This document shows positions 54,378 through 63,037 of a stretch of DNA of 64,000 nucleotides, piece after piece. The DNA lies in NCBI RefSeq assembly GCF_006715085.1, contig NZ_VFMM01000001.1, forward strand, positions 1,426,001-1,490,000. Reading direction: 5' to 3'. Every line of letters begins with the position of its first letter. Position 1 is the stretch's first letter. The stretch comes from Kribbella jejuensis. Its GTDB lineage: Bacteria > Actinomycetota > Actinomycetes > Propionibacteriales > Kribbellaceae. Both the position numbers and the translations under genes were made by a program. The notes beneath the pieces were generated by a model. That model ran no database searches. It was not told where the DNA came from and saw only the letters and a list, made by a program, of their open reading frames with translations.

Positions 54378-55057
54378 GAGGCCTCCGGGGGCAGGAACAC
54401 GCAGAACTCGTTGCCTTCGGGGTCGGCGCAGACGTGCCAGCCGATCTCGTCGTCCTTGGGTCGCAGCAGTGTCGCACCCGCGTCGAGGACCGGCTGCAGG
54501 GCGGAGGCGGTGACGTCCCAGTGCACGCGGTTCTTGACCGTCTTCGGCTCTGGTACGGGGACGAACACCCAGTACTTGAACGGCATCCCGGGCACGTTCT
54601 CGAGCCAGCGGTACGGACGGCCGGGCCGGCTGTTGACGTCGCCGCCCACCACCCCGGCCCACCACCGCGCCTGCGCCTCCGGGTCGGCCGAGTCGACGAT
54701 CAGCTCCATCAGCCGGTACGCAGGAACCGTCTCGCGGACGAATCCGCAGAACTCACCGCCCTCAGGATCGGTCAGCACCGTCCATCGCTGCTCCTCGCTC
54801 GCCGGGGTGTGGACCGCGGCGCCCATCCGTTCCAGGTCCTCGACCGCGCCGGTGACGACGTCGAGGTGGACGCGGTTCTTGACGGTCTTCGGCTCCGGGA
54901 CCTTGCACATCCACACGGTCTTCTCGGGTACGTCGCCGACCAGCACGTTCGGATTGTCGGTCGGTGTCGTCAGGCCGAGCGCCCGGCCCCAGAACGCGGC
55001 CATCTCGCTCGGCGAGCCCACGTCCACGCACAGGTCCTTGAAACGCGCGATCGTCAT
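54374..55057 (-). CDS. two-domain VOC/glyoxalase-like protein
   Basis: A 227-aa protein with two tandem vicinal-oxygen-chelate modules: about 5-110 (FKDLCVDVGSPSEMAAFWGRALGL to VLTDPEGGEFCGFV) and about 115-225 (ELIVDSADPEAQARWWAGVVGG to VCADPEGNEFCVFL). The internal repeat is clear from the paired MCKVPEPKTVKNRVHLDV and VPVPEPKTVKNRVHWDV. It is probably a resistance or metabolite-binding protein; the ligand is unknown. It is coupled to dapE by a 4-bp overlap. Confidence 0.9.
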   Translation of the reverse strand: MTIARFKDLCVDVGSPSEMAAFWGRALGLTTPTDNPNVLVGDVPEKTVWMCKVPEPKTVKNRVHLDVVTGAVEDLERMGAAVHTPASEEQRWTVLTDPEGGEFCGFVRETVPAYRLMELIVDSADPEAQARWWAGVVGGDVNSRPGRPYRWLENVPGMPFKYWVFVPVPEPKTVKNRVHWDVTASALQPVLDAGATLLRPKDDEIGWHVCADPEGNEFCVFLPPEAS

Positions 55058-55067
55058 GACGCCCAGG

Positions 55068-55700
55068 CTATCGGCCGGTGCGCTTGCGGTAGTGCCGGTT
55101 CACCCGTTCGCGGTTCCCGCAGGACGGCGAACACCAGGTCTGCCGCGGATCGTCCTGCAGGAAGTACTTCACACACCGCGCCGCCGGGCAGGCCTTCAGC
55201 CGATGCCGGTCCGGCCCGACCATGAACTCGATCGCCGACCGCCCGACCGCGCCGATCAGCAACTCCACCGGATCCCCGGTCCGGTACGCCCACTTGGCGC
55301 GCGGGGCGTCCTCCCACTCGAGGTAGGTCGTTCCCAGCCTGGCCGCCGCCTCGTTCACCCTGCGCAGGGCCTCCGGAAACTCCATCAGCCGATCCGCATC
55401 GGCCTTCGACGGCTCCCCCGGCGCGACCGCCCGCGCGAACAACGCCCGTACCGCCCCCCGCATCCGCCGCAACTCCCGCCACGCCCCGGAACCGTCGACG
55501 TCGGGGAGGATTTCTGCCCGATCCGGGTGCAAAAGCTTCCCCGAGTCCGAGTCCGGCGAGGGGTGCAGGACGTCGGCGACGAGGGGATTGTTTTCGGTCA
55601 GCCAGGCAGCCGTCTCCGCCGGGGTGGAGAGGAGGTCCGCGACGCCGCCGTGGCCGTCGTGCTTGATCGTGGCCGCGAGGGCGAAAGCCAGGGTGGTCAT
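55068..55700 (-). CDS. CGNR zinc-finger/ABATE regulator
   Basis: A 210-aa regulator of the same broad class as the one at 27502. The C-terminal finger shows KACPAARCVKYFL and CSPSCGNRERVNRHYRKR, the intact CGNR motif. The N-terminal ABATE domain is about 90 residues. It is divergent from the PNPOx-family gene across 63 bp. Confidence 0.88.
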   Translation of the reverse strand: MTTLAFALAATIKHDGHGGVADLLSTPAETAAWLTENNPLVADVLHPSPDSDSGKLLHPDRAEILPDVDGSGAWRELRRMRGAVRALFARAVAPGEPSKADADRLMEFPEALRRVNEAAARLGTTYLEWEDAPRAKWAYRTGDPVELLIGAVGRSAIEFMVGPDRHRLKACPAARCVKYFLQDDPRQTWCSPSCGNRERVNRHYRKRTGR

Positions 55701-55763
55701 CTGGCGATACTAATGGGATATTCGCTTGCTGCCATGTGAATACCTCCTCTAGGGTCTCGACCC

Positions 55764-56412
55764 GTGAGCGATCTCCGCACGCGCCTCCGCGCCGTACCGA
55801 CTCTGACCGGGACTCCGCCGCTCTGGGATCCGTCGCAGAGCCCCCGGATCCCGCACGAGCTGTTCGTCGACTGGTTGCTGACGGCGATCGACCGCGGCGT
55901 TGTCGAGCCGTGCGCCGCCACGCTCTCCACGGTCCGCCCCGACGGCCGGCCGAACGCGCGGGTGCTGATCCAAGGACGTCACCGCCGACGGCTGGCAGTT
56001 CGCGTCCACGTCGACCAGCCGCAAGGGCTCGGAGTTGGCGGCTTCGCCGTACGCGGCCCTGACGTTCTACTGGATCCCGCTCGGCCGGCAGGTCCGCGTA
56101 TCCGGCCGGGTCGCGCCCGCGGCACCCGAAGAATCCAAGCGCGACTTCCTGCAACGGCCGGCCGCGGCCCGGGCGGAGGCGCTGGTCGGCAAGCAGAGCG
56201 CCGTACTCGCGGATCGCGCGGACATCGATGCCGCGGTCAAGGAACAGCTGGACCGCCTGACGCTCGAGCCGGACCTGGTCGCGCCGAACTGGACGCTGTA
56301 CACGCTGCACGCGGACGAGGTCGAGTTCTGGCAGGCCGACCCGAACCGCCGGCATCTCCGGCTGCGGTACACCCTCGATGACACCTGGACGAAGGAGCTG
56401 CTGTGGCCCTGA
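55764..56412 (+). pseudogene. pyridoxamine 5'-phosphate oxidase-family protein, frameshifted
   Basis: The N-terminal part starts at the GTG at 55764 (SDLRTRLRAVPTLTGTPPLW, then STVRPDGRPNARVLI). The C-terminal part continues in another frame (KDVTADGWQFASTSTSRKGS onward, to RLRYTLDDTWTKELLWP) and ends at 56412. The break falls at about 55967-55975, where the first frame reads VLIQGR and the second would read KDV. One extra C (or two lost bases) explains it, since PNPOx relatives have a VLLK-type sequence there. It is a true frameshift or a sequencing error. Confidence 0.82.
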
Positions 56413-57068
56413 ACGACGTACGCGCGATCGCCGACCAGTTGCTCGCGCTCACCGCCGGGCTGGACGAGGACACCGCCCGCGGCGACTCCGTCCTCCCCGG
56501 CTGGACCCGCGGCCACGTGATCACCCACCTGGCGAACTTCTCCGAAGCCATGACCCGCCAGGTCGAAGAGGCCCTCCAAGGCCGCCTGATCGAGGTCTAC
56601 GACGGCGGCCGCCCGGCCCGAGACGCCGCCATCGAATCCGGCGCCCACCGCCCCGCCGCCGACCTGAAGACCCACCTGACCCAGGCAGTCACCACCCTGA
56701 TGACCTCCTGGGAGAAGGTCGGCCCGACGGACTGGCCCCTCCCCATCCTCCACCGCAACAGCAACCTCGCCGCCGGCCTCCAGGCAACCTGGCGAGAACT
56801 CACCATCCACACCTCAGACCTCAATCTGGGCATCAACCCAGCAACCTGGTCCGAAGACTTCTGCCTACACCTCCTGGACTTCCTCCGCCCCCGCACCCCC
56901 GACAACATCCACCTGATCCTCCAATCACCCACCACCACCTGGGAGAACGGCACGGGCGAGGAGGTAGAGCTGGCCGGCGCCCTGACAGACCTAACCGCCT
57001 GGTACGCCGGCCGCCCAGCCCCCGGCCCGATCACCGGCTCAACCCCCGAACTGCTCCCCTGGCCCTAG
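56403..57068 (+). CDS. maleylpyruvate isomerase-family mycothiol-dependent protein
   Basis: A 221-aa DinB/MDMPI-fold protein. The GTG at 56403 lies in the last codons of the PNPOx gene (10-bp overlap). The N-terminal helical bundle has LPGWTRGHVITHLANFSEA (about 31-49), carrying the metal-binding His, and the third His lies in TWRELTIHTSDLN. Relatives use mycothiol to isomerise or detoxify. Convergent with the DUF4185 gene, 4-bp overlap. Confidence 0.88.
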   Translation: MALNDVRAIADQLLALTAGLDEDTARGDSVLPGWTRGHVITHLANFSEAMTRQVEEALQGRLIEVYDGGRPARDAAIESGAHRPAADLKTHLTQAVTTLMTSWEKVGPTDWPLPILHRNSNLAAGLQATWRELTIHTSDLNLGINPATWSEDFCLHLLDFLRPRTPDNIHLILQSPTTTWENGTGEEVELAGALTDLTAWYAGRPAPGPITGSTPELLPWP

Positions 57069-59098
57069 TTGACTGTGAAGTCGTCGAGCTGGATCCAGGT
57101 GTCTTTGTTGGGGGCGTTGAAGCCGGCGTAAACCGTTAGTTCGTGGACGCCGGCTGGGACTGTCACCGTGACTTCGTGGTGGACGTAGCCGGTGCCGGCG
57201 CCGAAGGTGGTGCTGGCGAGGTCTGTGGTGCCGTTGCGGACGCCGAAGCGGCCCTGGTTTGCGGGGAGGTTGGCGGAGGCGTTGATCCAGGAGCCGAAGG
57301 TGTACGTCGTACCTGGTACCACCGGCACGTTCTGGTAGAGGTCGCTGAAGCCCGTGCAGGTGCAGCGGATCCAGCCGTTGTTGGCTCCGGAGTGCGCGAA
57401 GCCCAGGCCGCGGTCGACGCCGTTGGCCGCAGTACCTTCGAACAACCACGCCGGCTTCCCGCCGCCGGTCCCTTCGAAGCCACCGTCCGCGAGCTGCGCC
57501 ACGAACCGCACCGCCAGCTCCGAGACCGTCGTGTACGAACGCGTCCCACCCGGCAGCCCGATCACCCGTACGCCATCGGTTTCCTGCGTCGGGAACGTGA
57601 TCGTGTACGTCGTGTTCGCTCCCGCCGACGCAGCACCCGGATACGCAGGCGACACCGTCTGCGATCCGACCTCGACCCACTGCCCGTCGCGGCGAACCTG
57701 CACCCGCGGCCGTCCGGTGAAGTACCCGCCCTCCGCGGACACCGCGCCCGACGTGAACTCGACGTTGTTCACCTTGTGCCGTGCCGGCCATTCGTACCCC
57801 CACCACGAAGCACCCTTCACCTCGTCGTCGAAGTCGGACTCGCTGCCCGTCTTCGACCCGTCGTTCATCAGCGCGAGGCTCCCGGACTGCGACGACTTGG
57901 AGATCGCCACCGCACCCGTGGACGACGCAGCCAGGTTGTCCGGCCCCGGCAGGTTCGAAGCAGGCGTGTCGACCGACGGGGTCAGTACCAGTTTGCGCAG
58001 GTTGAAGTTGTACACCGACGTACCGATCCCGCCGCCACCGCACGGGCACACGTTCGCCTGGAGGTACATCGTCCGACCGTCCGGCTGGACGAACTTCGAC
58101 GGAATCGTCACGGCGTACCCGCCGTACTTCGACGTCGACCACGGATACCCGCCGAAGTCCTTGGACAGGAAGTGCTTCCACGGTCCCCACGGCGTCGGCG
58201 ACTCGTAGAACTCGAACGTGTACTCCGTCCACGACGTGTAGACATATCGCTTCTGCGCCGGCAGGTACGTGACGCCGCCCTGGCTGATCACGCTCAGGTT
58301 CGAGGCATTCGTTCCGTACGTCTGCGCGTACAACCGTCGCGTGTCGGTTAGCACCGGCTTGCGGTCCACGAGCTTCGCCGACCACCCGGACCCGGTGTAG
58401 AACTTCCACGCGCTCCGGTTCTGCACCTCGTCGCGCGGCACCCGTGCCAGGTACACCGACTGCGGATCGGCGACCGTGTCGTCGAACGAGTCCCGCCAGT
58501 TCCCGTCCAGCCCGTAGGCGTAGACGTACGCGTCCGGCGCCAGCGCTCCACCGCGGCCGAAGTCCGCGAACCAGATCGTCGTGAACACGTGGTCGGAGAA
58601 CATCGGCTTGGACTTGTCCCAGGTCCAGGTCCGCCCGTGGTCGGTCGACTTCAGGATCGTCGCGGCCGGTACGTCGTTGAAGTCGAGCGCGAGGTCCTGC
58701 ACGGCCAGGTACAGCGTGTCCCCGACGCACACCATCCCGGTCGGCTTCCGGTTGTACCCGCCGCCGCTCCAGATCTGGCCGACTTGGTCGCCTTTCGAGA
58801 TCGTTGCCCCGGACAAGTTTCCCGGCGTACCGGTGATCTCGCTGACCGCGACGTCGGCGAAGTCACCGTCGACGCTGAAGCCCTTGCCGTCACCGTTGGC
58901 GGCGTACAGCTTGTCGTTCTTGGCCCAGCAGGACGGCCACAGGTCACCGTCGCTCTTGCTGGGCGTCCCCTTCGACTCGACCTGCACGGTCCCGATCGGA
59001 GTGGTCGACGGTGCCGGCCGGGAGGCTGGTGACTGGGTGAGCAGTGTCGCCGTTCCGAAGACCAGCGGCAGGACAGCAAGCAAGGCCCCACGCTTCAT
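57065..59098 (-). CDS. secreted DUF4185 protein with beta-sandwich C-terminal domains
   Basis: An exported 677-aa protein; signal peptide KRGALLAVLPLVFGTATLLT. The DUF4185 region (about 40-380) has GDLWPSCWAKNDKLYAANGDGKGFS, RKPTGMVCVGDTLYLAVQDLALDFND and DHGRTWTWDKSKP, a propeller-like fold related to sialidase-style glycosidases. A discoidin-like domain (about 400-530) and a carbohydrate-binding-like domain (about 535-677) follow. It is the last gene of a sugar ABC operon, 12 bp after the permease. The likely role is release or binding of a glycan outside the cell. Confidence 0.85.
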   Translation of the reverse strand: MKRGALLAVLPLVFGTATLLTQSPASRPAPSTTPIGTVQVESKGTPSKSDGDLWPSCWAKNDKLYAANGDGKGFSVDGDFADVAVSEITGTPGNLSGATISKGDQVGQIWSGGGYNRKPTGMVCVGDTLYLAVQDLALDFNDVPAATILKSTDHGRTWTWDKSKPMFSDHVFTTIWFADFGRGGALAPDAYVYAYGLDGNWRDSFDDTVADPQSVYLARVPRDEVQNRSAWKFYTGSGWSAKLVDRKPVLTDTRRLYAQTYGTNASNLSVISQGGVTYLPAQKRYVYTSWTEYTFEFYESPTPWGPWKHFLSKDFGGYPWSTSKYGGYAVTIPSKFVQPDGRTMYLQANVCPCGGGGIGTSVYNFNLRKLVLTPSVDTPASNLPGPDNLAASSTGAVAISKSSQSGSLALMNDGSKTGSESDFDDEVKGASWWGYEWPARHKVNNVEFTSGAVSAEGGYFTGRPRVQVRRDGQWVEVGSQTVSPAYPGAASAGANTTYTITFPTQETDGVRVIGLPGGTRSYTTVSELAVRFVAQLADGGFEGTGGGKPAWLFEGTAANGVDRGLGFAHSGANNGWIRCTCTGFSDLYQNVPVVPGTTYTFGSWINASANLPANQGRFGVRNGTTDLASTTFGAGTGYVHHEVTVTVPAGVHELTVYAGFNAPNKDTWIQLDDFTVN

Positions 59099-59110
59099 GA
59101 GCTATCCCTT

Positions 59111-59911
59111 TCATTTGAGACCGGTGGTCTTCATCGCGTCGACCAGGCGGCGCTGGCCGGCGACGAAGACCACGACGGTCGGGATGGCCGCGATCACCGC
59201 GGCCGCGAGAATCAAATTCCAGGCGGCGGCGTACTGACCCTGCATGCCGGAGATGCCGAGCTGGATCACCCGCAGGTCCGGATTCCGGGTGATGGTCAGC
59301 GGCCAGAGGAACGCGTTCCAGTTGGCCAGGAAGAACAGCACCGACAGCGACGCGAGCACCGGCCGGCTGAGCGGCAGGATGACGCTCCAGTACCGGCGCC
59401 AGTACCCGCAGCCGTCGAGGTCGGCCGCCTCCTCGAGTTCCCGCGGGATGTTCAGGTAGTACTGCCGGAGCAGGAAGATCCCGAACGCGTGGAAGATGCT
59501 CGGTACGATCAGGCCGGCGTAGCTGTCGAGCAGTCCTAGCTGCTTCGCCACCAGGAAGAGCGGAACCAGGATCACCGGCAGCGAGACGAGCAGCGTCGAC
59601 ATGATCCCGGAGAAGATGATCCCGCGGCCCGGGAACCGCAACCGGGCCAGCGCGTAGGCCGCCATCGAGTGGAAGAACAGTGCGACCACGGTGACCGTGA
59701 CCGAGACGATCGCCGAGTTCAGCATGAAACGCGGCATCGGGATCTTCAGCAGCACGTACTGCAGGTTGCTCAGCGTCCAGTGTTGCGGCCAGCCGAAGTT
59801 GAACACTTCCTCGGCGGGCTTCAACGCACTGATCAGGATCCACAGCAGCGGCAGGATCGCGATGATCGCCAGGACGTGAGCGAGGATCGGGACGACTCTA
59901 ATCTTCGTCAA
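59111..59911 (-). CDS. carbohydrate ABC transporter permease (MalG type)
   Basis: A 266-aa CUT1 permease with six helices and the EAA loop LEEAADLDGCGYWRRYWSVILP. The ATG at 59911 overlaps the upstream permease by 14 bp. It serves the second sugar importer of the window; no ATPase gene is present nearby. Confidence 0.93.
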   Translation of the reverse strand: MTKIRVVPILAHVLAIIAILPLLWILISALKPAEEVFNFGWPQHWTLSNLQYVLLKIPMPRFMLNSAIVSVTVTVVALFFHSMAAYALARLRFPGRGIIFSGIMSTLLVSLPVILVPLFLVAKQLGLLDSYAGLIVPSIFHAFGIFLLRQYYLNIPRELEEAADLDGCGYWRRYWSVILPLSRPVLASLSVLFFLANWNAFLWPLTITRNPDLRVIQLGISGMQGQYAAAWNLILAAAVIAAIPTVVVFVAGQRRLVDAMKTTGLK

Positions 59912-60848
59912 AGCGGCCTCCTCGGGTGAAGCCGAACATCAGGCCGGTACAGACGATCAGCAACGCCACCACCACGGTCGTCAGCGCCGCGGCGTACCCC
60001 ATGTTGTTGAAGGTGAACGCCTGCTCGTAGATGTAGAGCACGACCGTGCTGGTCGCGCGGGCCGGGCCGCCCTTCGTGAGGACGTAGACCAGGTCGAAGG
60101 CCTGCAGGCCGGTGACCGCGCCGATCGTCGAGTTCACCACGACGAAGAAGCTGGTCGGCCGGAGCAGCGGCCAGATCACGTACCGGAACCGTTGCCAGGG
60201 GCCCGCACCGTCGATCGCGGCAGCGTCCTCGAGCTCCTTCGGCACGTCTTTGAGACCGGCCAGGAAGACCAGCATCTGGTACCCCATCAGGAACCAGACG
60301 CTGATCACCACATAGGTGCCGAGGGCAAGCGACGGCGTACCGAGGAACGACACGTCACCGAGGCCGAACGGCGCCAGCAGCCGTGACAGCGCGCCCCGCT
60401 TGTCGACGAGCAGGAACTGCCAGATCAGGCCGACCACGACCAGGCTGACGACGTTCGGCAGGAAGAACGCGGAGCGCACCCAGCCGATGCCCTTGAAGTG
60501 GTTGCGGACCAGCATCGCCAGCGCGAAGCTGACCACGAACGCGATCGGCACGAACGAGACGACGTACATCGCGGTCACCTTGAGCGACGCCCAGAGCTGG
60601 TCGTCGCCGGCCATCAACCGGTAGTTGCCGAGTCCGATGAACTGGTAGTTGCCGAAGCCGTCGACCTTGAAGAACGCGACCCCGAACGCGAGCAGCATCG
60701 GGATCGCGACGAAGATCAGCAGGCCGAGGGTGTCCGGCGCGAGGAAGGCGTAGGCCGCCAGCGCCTCGCGCCGTTTTCTGGTCATTCCCGTGCGCTGCGC
60801 CCGCGGCTTCACCACACGCTCGGAGGGCGGGGAGATCGTGGTCACCAT
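59898..60848 (-). CDS. carbohydrate ABC transporter permease (MalF type)
   Basis: A 316-aa permease, six transmembrane helices, EAA loop LEDAAAIDGAGPWQRFRYVIWP. The ATG at 60848 shares one base with the stop of the substrate-binding protein (TGATG), which shows tight coupling. A longer open frame upstream is a shadow of the binding-protein gene. It pairs with the MalG-type permease. Confidence 0.93.
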   Translation of the reverse strand: MVTTISPPSERVVKPRAQRTGMTRKRREALAAYAFLAPDTLGLLIFVAIPMLLAFGVAFFKVDGFGNYQFIGLGNYRLMAGDDQLWASLKVTAMYVVSFVPIAFVVSFALAMLVRNHFKGIGWVRSAFFLPNVVSLVVVGLIWQFLLVDKRGALSRLLAPFGLGDVSFLGTPSLALGTYVVISVWFLMGYQMLVFLAGLKDVPKELEDAAAIDGAGPWQRFRYVIWPLLRPTSFFVVVNSTIGAVTGLQAFDLVYVLTKGGPARATSTVVLYIYEQAFTFNNMGYAAALTTVVVALLIVCTGLMFGFTRGGRFDED

Positions 60849-62209
60849 CAGCTGATCGGCGCACCTTGGTAGGTCTTCAGGAACGTGTCGATCTTCTGGG
60901 CGGCGTCGGCCGCGGCCTTGGCCGGATCGGCACCGTTCAGCTGGCAGGCCTGGATCGCGTCCGCGATCGGCTGGTACACCTCCGGTGGGAACCGCGGCTC
61001 GGGCTTGCCGGTCGGCGCGATCTCGTTCGCGAACTTCTTCAGCACACCGTCGGCGAAGGCACCCTTGGCGTCCGCAGCCTCCTGCACAGACTTGCGTGGC
61101 GGCAGGTTGGTCTTCACCACGGTGTTCCACTGCCGCTGCCGTTCGACCCCGGCCGCGTCGGTGGAGCCGAGCGCCCAGGCGATGAACTTGGCCGCCGCCT
61201 CCGGGTTCTTGCCCTTGGAGTTCGCGACGAACGCCCAGCCGCCGAGGTCGGTCGAGGGCTGTCCGCCGGCCGGTGTCGGCAGCGGGATGATCCCGTACTT
61301 GAACGTCTTCGCCTTGGACCGCATGTCGGCGACGGCCCAGATACCGCTCTGCTGCATCGCGGCCGCGCCGGAGCCGAGGTTCGACAGCACGTCACCGCCG
61401 CCGGTACCGAGCGACTTGCGCGGAGCGACCTTGGTCTTGATCGTGTCGCCCCAGAACTTCAGCGCCTGGACGGCGGCCGGCGAGTCGAAGGCGGCCTTGC
61501 CGTCCTTGATCGCGGTGCCGTCACCCTGCCAGAGGAACGGGTACCAGGTGAAGTTCTGGTAGTAGCCGGGCGCGGTCTCGAACATCACGCCGTACCGGTC
61601 CTTGCTGGTGAGCTTCTGCGCGACCGCCAGCGTCTGGTCCCAGGTCTTCGGCAGGTCGGCCTCGGACAGGCCGGCCTTCTCGAACGCGGCCTCGCTGTAG
61701 TACATCGCGAGCGGCTCGATCTCCATCGGCAGGCCGTAGACCTTGCCGTCGACGCTGCGCGCCTCGAGCAGACCGGGCAGGTAGTCCTTCTTGGACTCCT
61801 CGGACAGCGCCGGCCCGAGGTCCTGCAGCACGCCGCCGTTGTAGTAGCGCAGGAAGTCGCCGGGGCTGATCAGGAAGATGTCCGGGCCCTGGCCGGACTG
61901 GAACGCGGTCTGCAGCGTCGACCCGTTCATGTAGTCCTTGTTCGGGACGTAGCGCAGCTTGACCTGGACGTCGTTGTTCTTGTTCCACTCCGCGACCGTG
62001 TCGACGAACCACTTGCTCTGCGGGCCCCGGTCGTCGGACGGACCGTAGAAGTTCCAGAACGACAGCTCCTTGGCGCTGCCGCCGGAGGAGTTGCCGCCGC
62101 CACAGGCGGACAGCAGCGGTACGCCGGCGGCGGAGGCGGCGAGCGCCCCGAGCCCGCCGCGGAGGACGGACCGGCGGCTGAACCGGGCGGGAGAGGTTGT
62201 TGCGGCCAT
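60848..62209 (-). CDS. sugar ABC substrate-binding lipoprotein with Tat-like signal
   Basis: A solute-binding protein of 453 aa from the ATG at 62209. The signal has RFSRRSVLRGG (a twin-arginine motif) followed by a hydrophobic stretch and the lipobox LLSACGG (Cys near 36). It is therefore probably a Tat-exported lipoprotein; tatB is in this window. It heads the operon with two permeases and the DUF4185 gene. An AATCGATTTCT site lies 20 bp upstream. The ligand is unknown. Confidence 0.92.
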   Translation of the reverse strand: MAATTSPARFSRRSVLRGGLGALAASAAGVPLLSACGGGNSSGGSAKELSFWNFYGPSDDRGPQSKWFVDTVAEWNKNNDVQVKLRYVPNKDYMNGSTLQTAFQSGQGPDIFLISPGDFLRYYNGGVLQDLGPALSEESKKDYLPGLLEARSVDGKVYGLPMEIEPLAMYYSEAAFEKAGLSEADLPKTWDQTLAVAQKLTSKDRYGVMFETAPGYYQNFTWYPFLWQGDGTAIKDGKAAFDSPAAVQALKFWGDTIKTKVAPRKSLGTGGGDVLSNLGSGAAAMQQSGIWAVADMRSKAKTFKYGIIPLPTPAGGQPSTDLGGWAFVANSKGKNPEAAAKFIAWALGSTDAAGVERQRQWNTVVKTNLPPRKSVQEAADAKGAFADGVLKKFANEIAPTGKPEPRFPPEVYQPIADAIQACQLNGADPAKAAADAAQKIDTFLKTYQGAPIS

Positions 62210-62228
62210 CAGGGACTCCTCGAAGGGC

Positions 62229-62239
62229 AATCGATTTCT
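62229..62239. promoter_or_regulatory. AATCGATTTCT site before the sugar-binding protein gene
   Basis: AATCGATTTCT lies 20 bp upstream of the binding-protein ATG, at the core of GCAATCGATTTCTCGC. The same 11-mer is in the perfect palindrome at 62380, so one regulator probably acts on both divergent operons. Confidence 0.6.
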
Positions 62240-62379
62240 CGCAATGTACGAGCGACCGACTGCGCGGTCAAGGGCGGACCGGGGATCGATGTGATCAAGT
62301 CCGCCGATTCCCGCGTGCACACAGGGTTTCGCCTCGGTGGTAGCCGTTGACACCGGCTGATCGCACTGCCTAATCTGCG

Positions 62380-62391
62380 GAAATCGATTTC
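62380..62391. promoter_or_regulatory. GAAATCGATTTC palindrome before the SIS/kinase operon
   Basis: A perfect 12-bp palindrome with a CG centre, LacI-like in style. It ends 19 bp upstream of the SIS start codon and shares AATCGATTTCT with the site at 62229. The regulator gene is not in the window. Confidence 0.65.
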
Positions 62392-62410
62392 TGAGATGAG
62401 AGGCGCTGGG

Positions 62411-63037
62411 ATGCCAGTTGTGCCGAGCCGTAGAGACCTGGTCGCACTGGGTCTCCAGGCGGCGCGGGACGCCATCGAGACCGAAGCAGCAGCCGTGTCG
62501 GCCCTGGCCGACCGGCTCGACGGGGTGTTCCTGGACGTTCTGATCGCGGTCGCCCGGTGCGAAGGTCACCTGGTCGTGACCGGTCTCGGCAAGTCGGGGC
62601 TGGTCGGGCGGAAGATCGCCGCGACGCTCGCCAGTACCGGTACGCCGGCCACCTTCATCCACTCCGCCGACGCGCTGCACGGGGATTCCGGCGCGGTCAC
62701 ACCGCGCGATCTCGTCCTCGCTCTGTCCGCGTCGGGTGAGACGGCCGAGGTGTGCGCGTTCGTCCGGATGCTGCGCGAGCGGGAAATCCCGGTGATCGCG
62801 ATGACCGGGCGTGAGGAGTCGACACTGGCACGGCTGGCGACGTACACGCTGGACACCATGGTCTTGCGGGAGGCCGATCCGTTGAACTTGGCACCGACCG
62901 CGTCCACCACGGCGTCGCTGGCGATGGGCGATGCGCTCGCGTGCGCGCTCGTCGTACTGCGGGAGTTCAGTCATCACGACTTCGCGCAGTTCCATCCGTC
63001 CGGTGCCCTGGGCAAGCGTCTCCTGGGGGACGCATGA
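62411..63037 (+). CDS. SIS domain sugar-phosphate isomerase (KpsF/GutQ-like, no CBS)
   Basis: A 208-aa isomerase. Chosen start is the ATG at 62411, which has GAGAGG 7 bases upstream; the ATG at 62396 has no ribosome site. The SIS fold shows VVTGLGKSGLVGRKIAATL, FIHSADALHGDSG and LSASGETAEV, with FHPSGALGKRLLGD at the end. KdsD/GutQ proteins carry two CBS domains after this; here they are absent. It may act on a ketose phosphate in the pathway of the linked kinase, which overlaps it by 4 bp. Confidence 0.88.
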   Translation: MPVVPSRRDLVALGLQAARDAIETEAAAVSALADRLDGVFLDVLIAVARCEGHLVVTGLGKSGLVGRKIAATLASTGTPATFIHSADALHGDSGAVTPRDLVLALSASGETAEVCAFVRMLREREIPVIAMTGREESTLARLATYTLDTMVLREADPLNLAPTASTTASLAMGDALACALVVLREFSHHDFAQFHPSGALGKRLLGDA

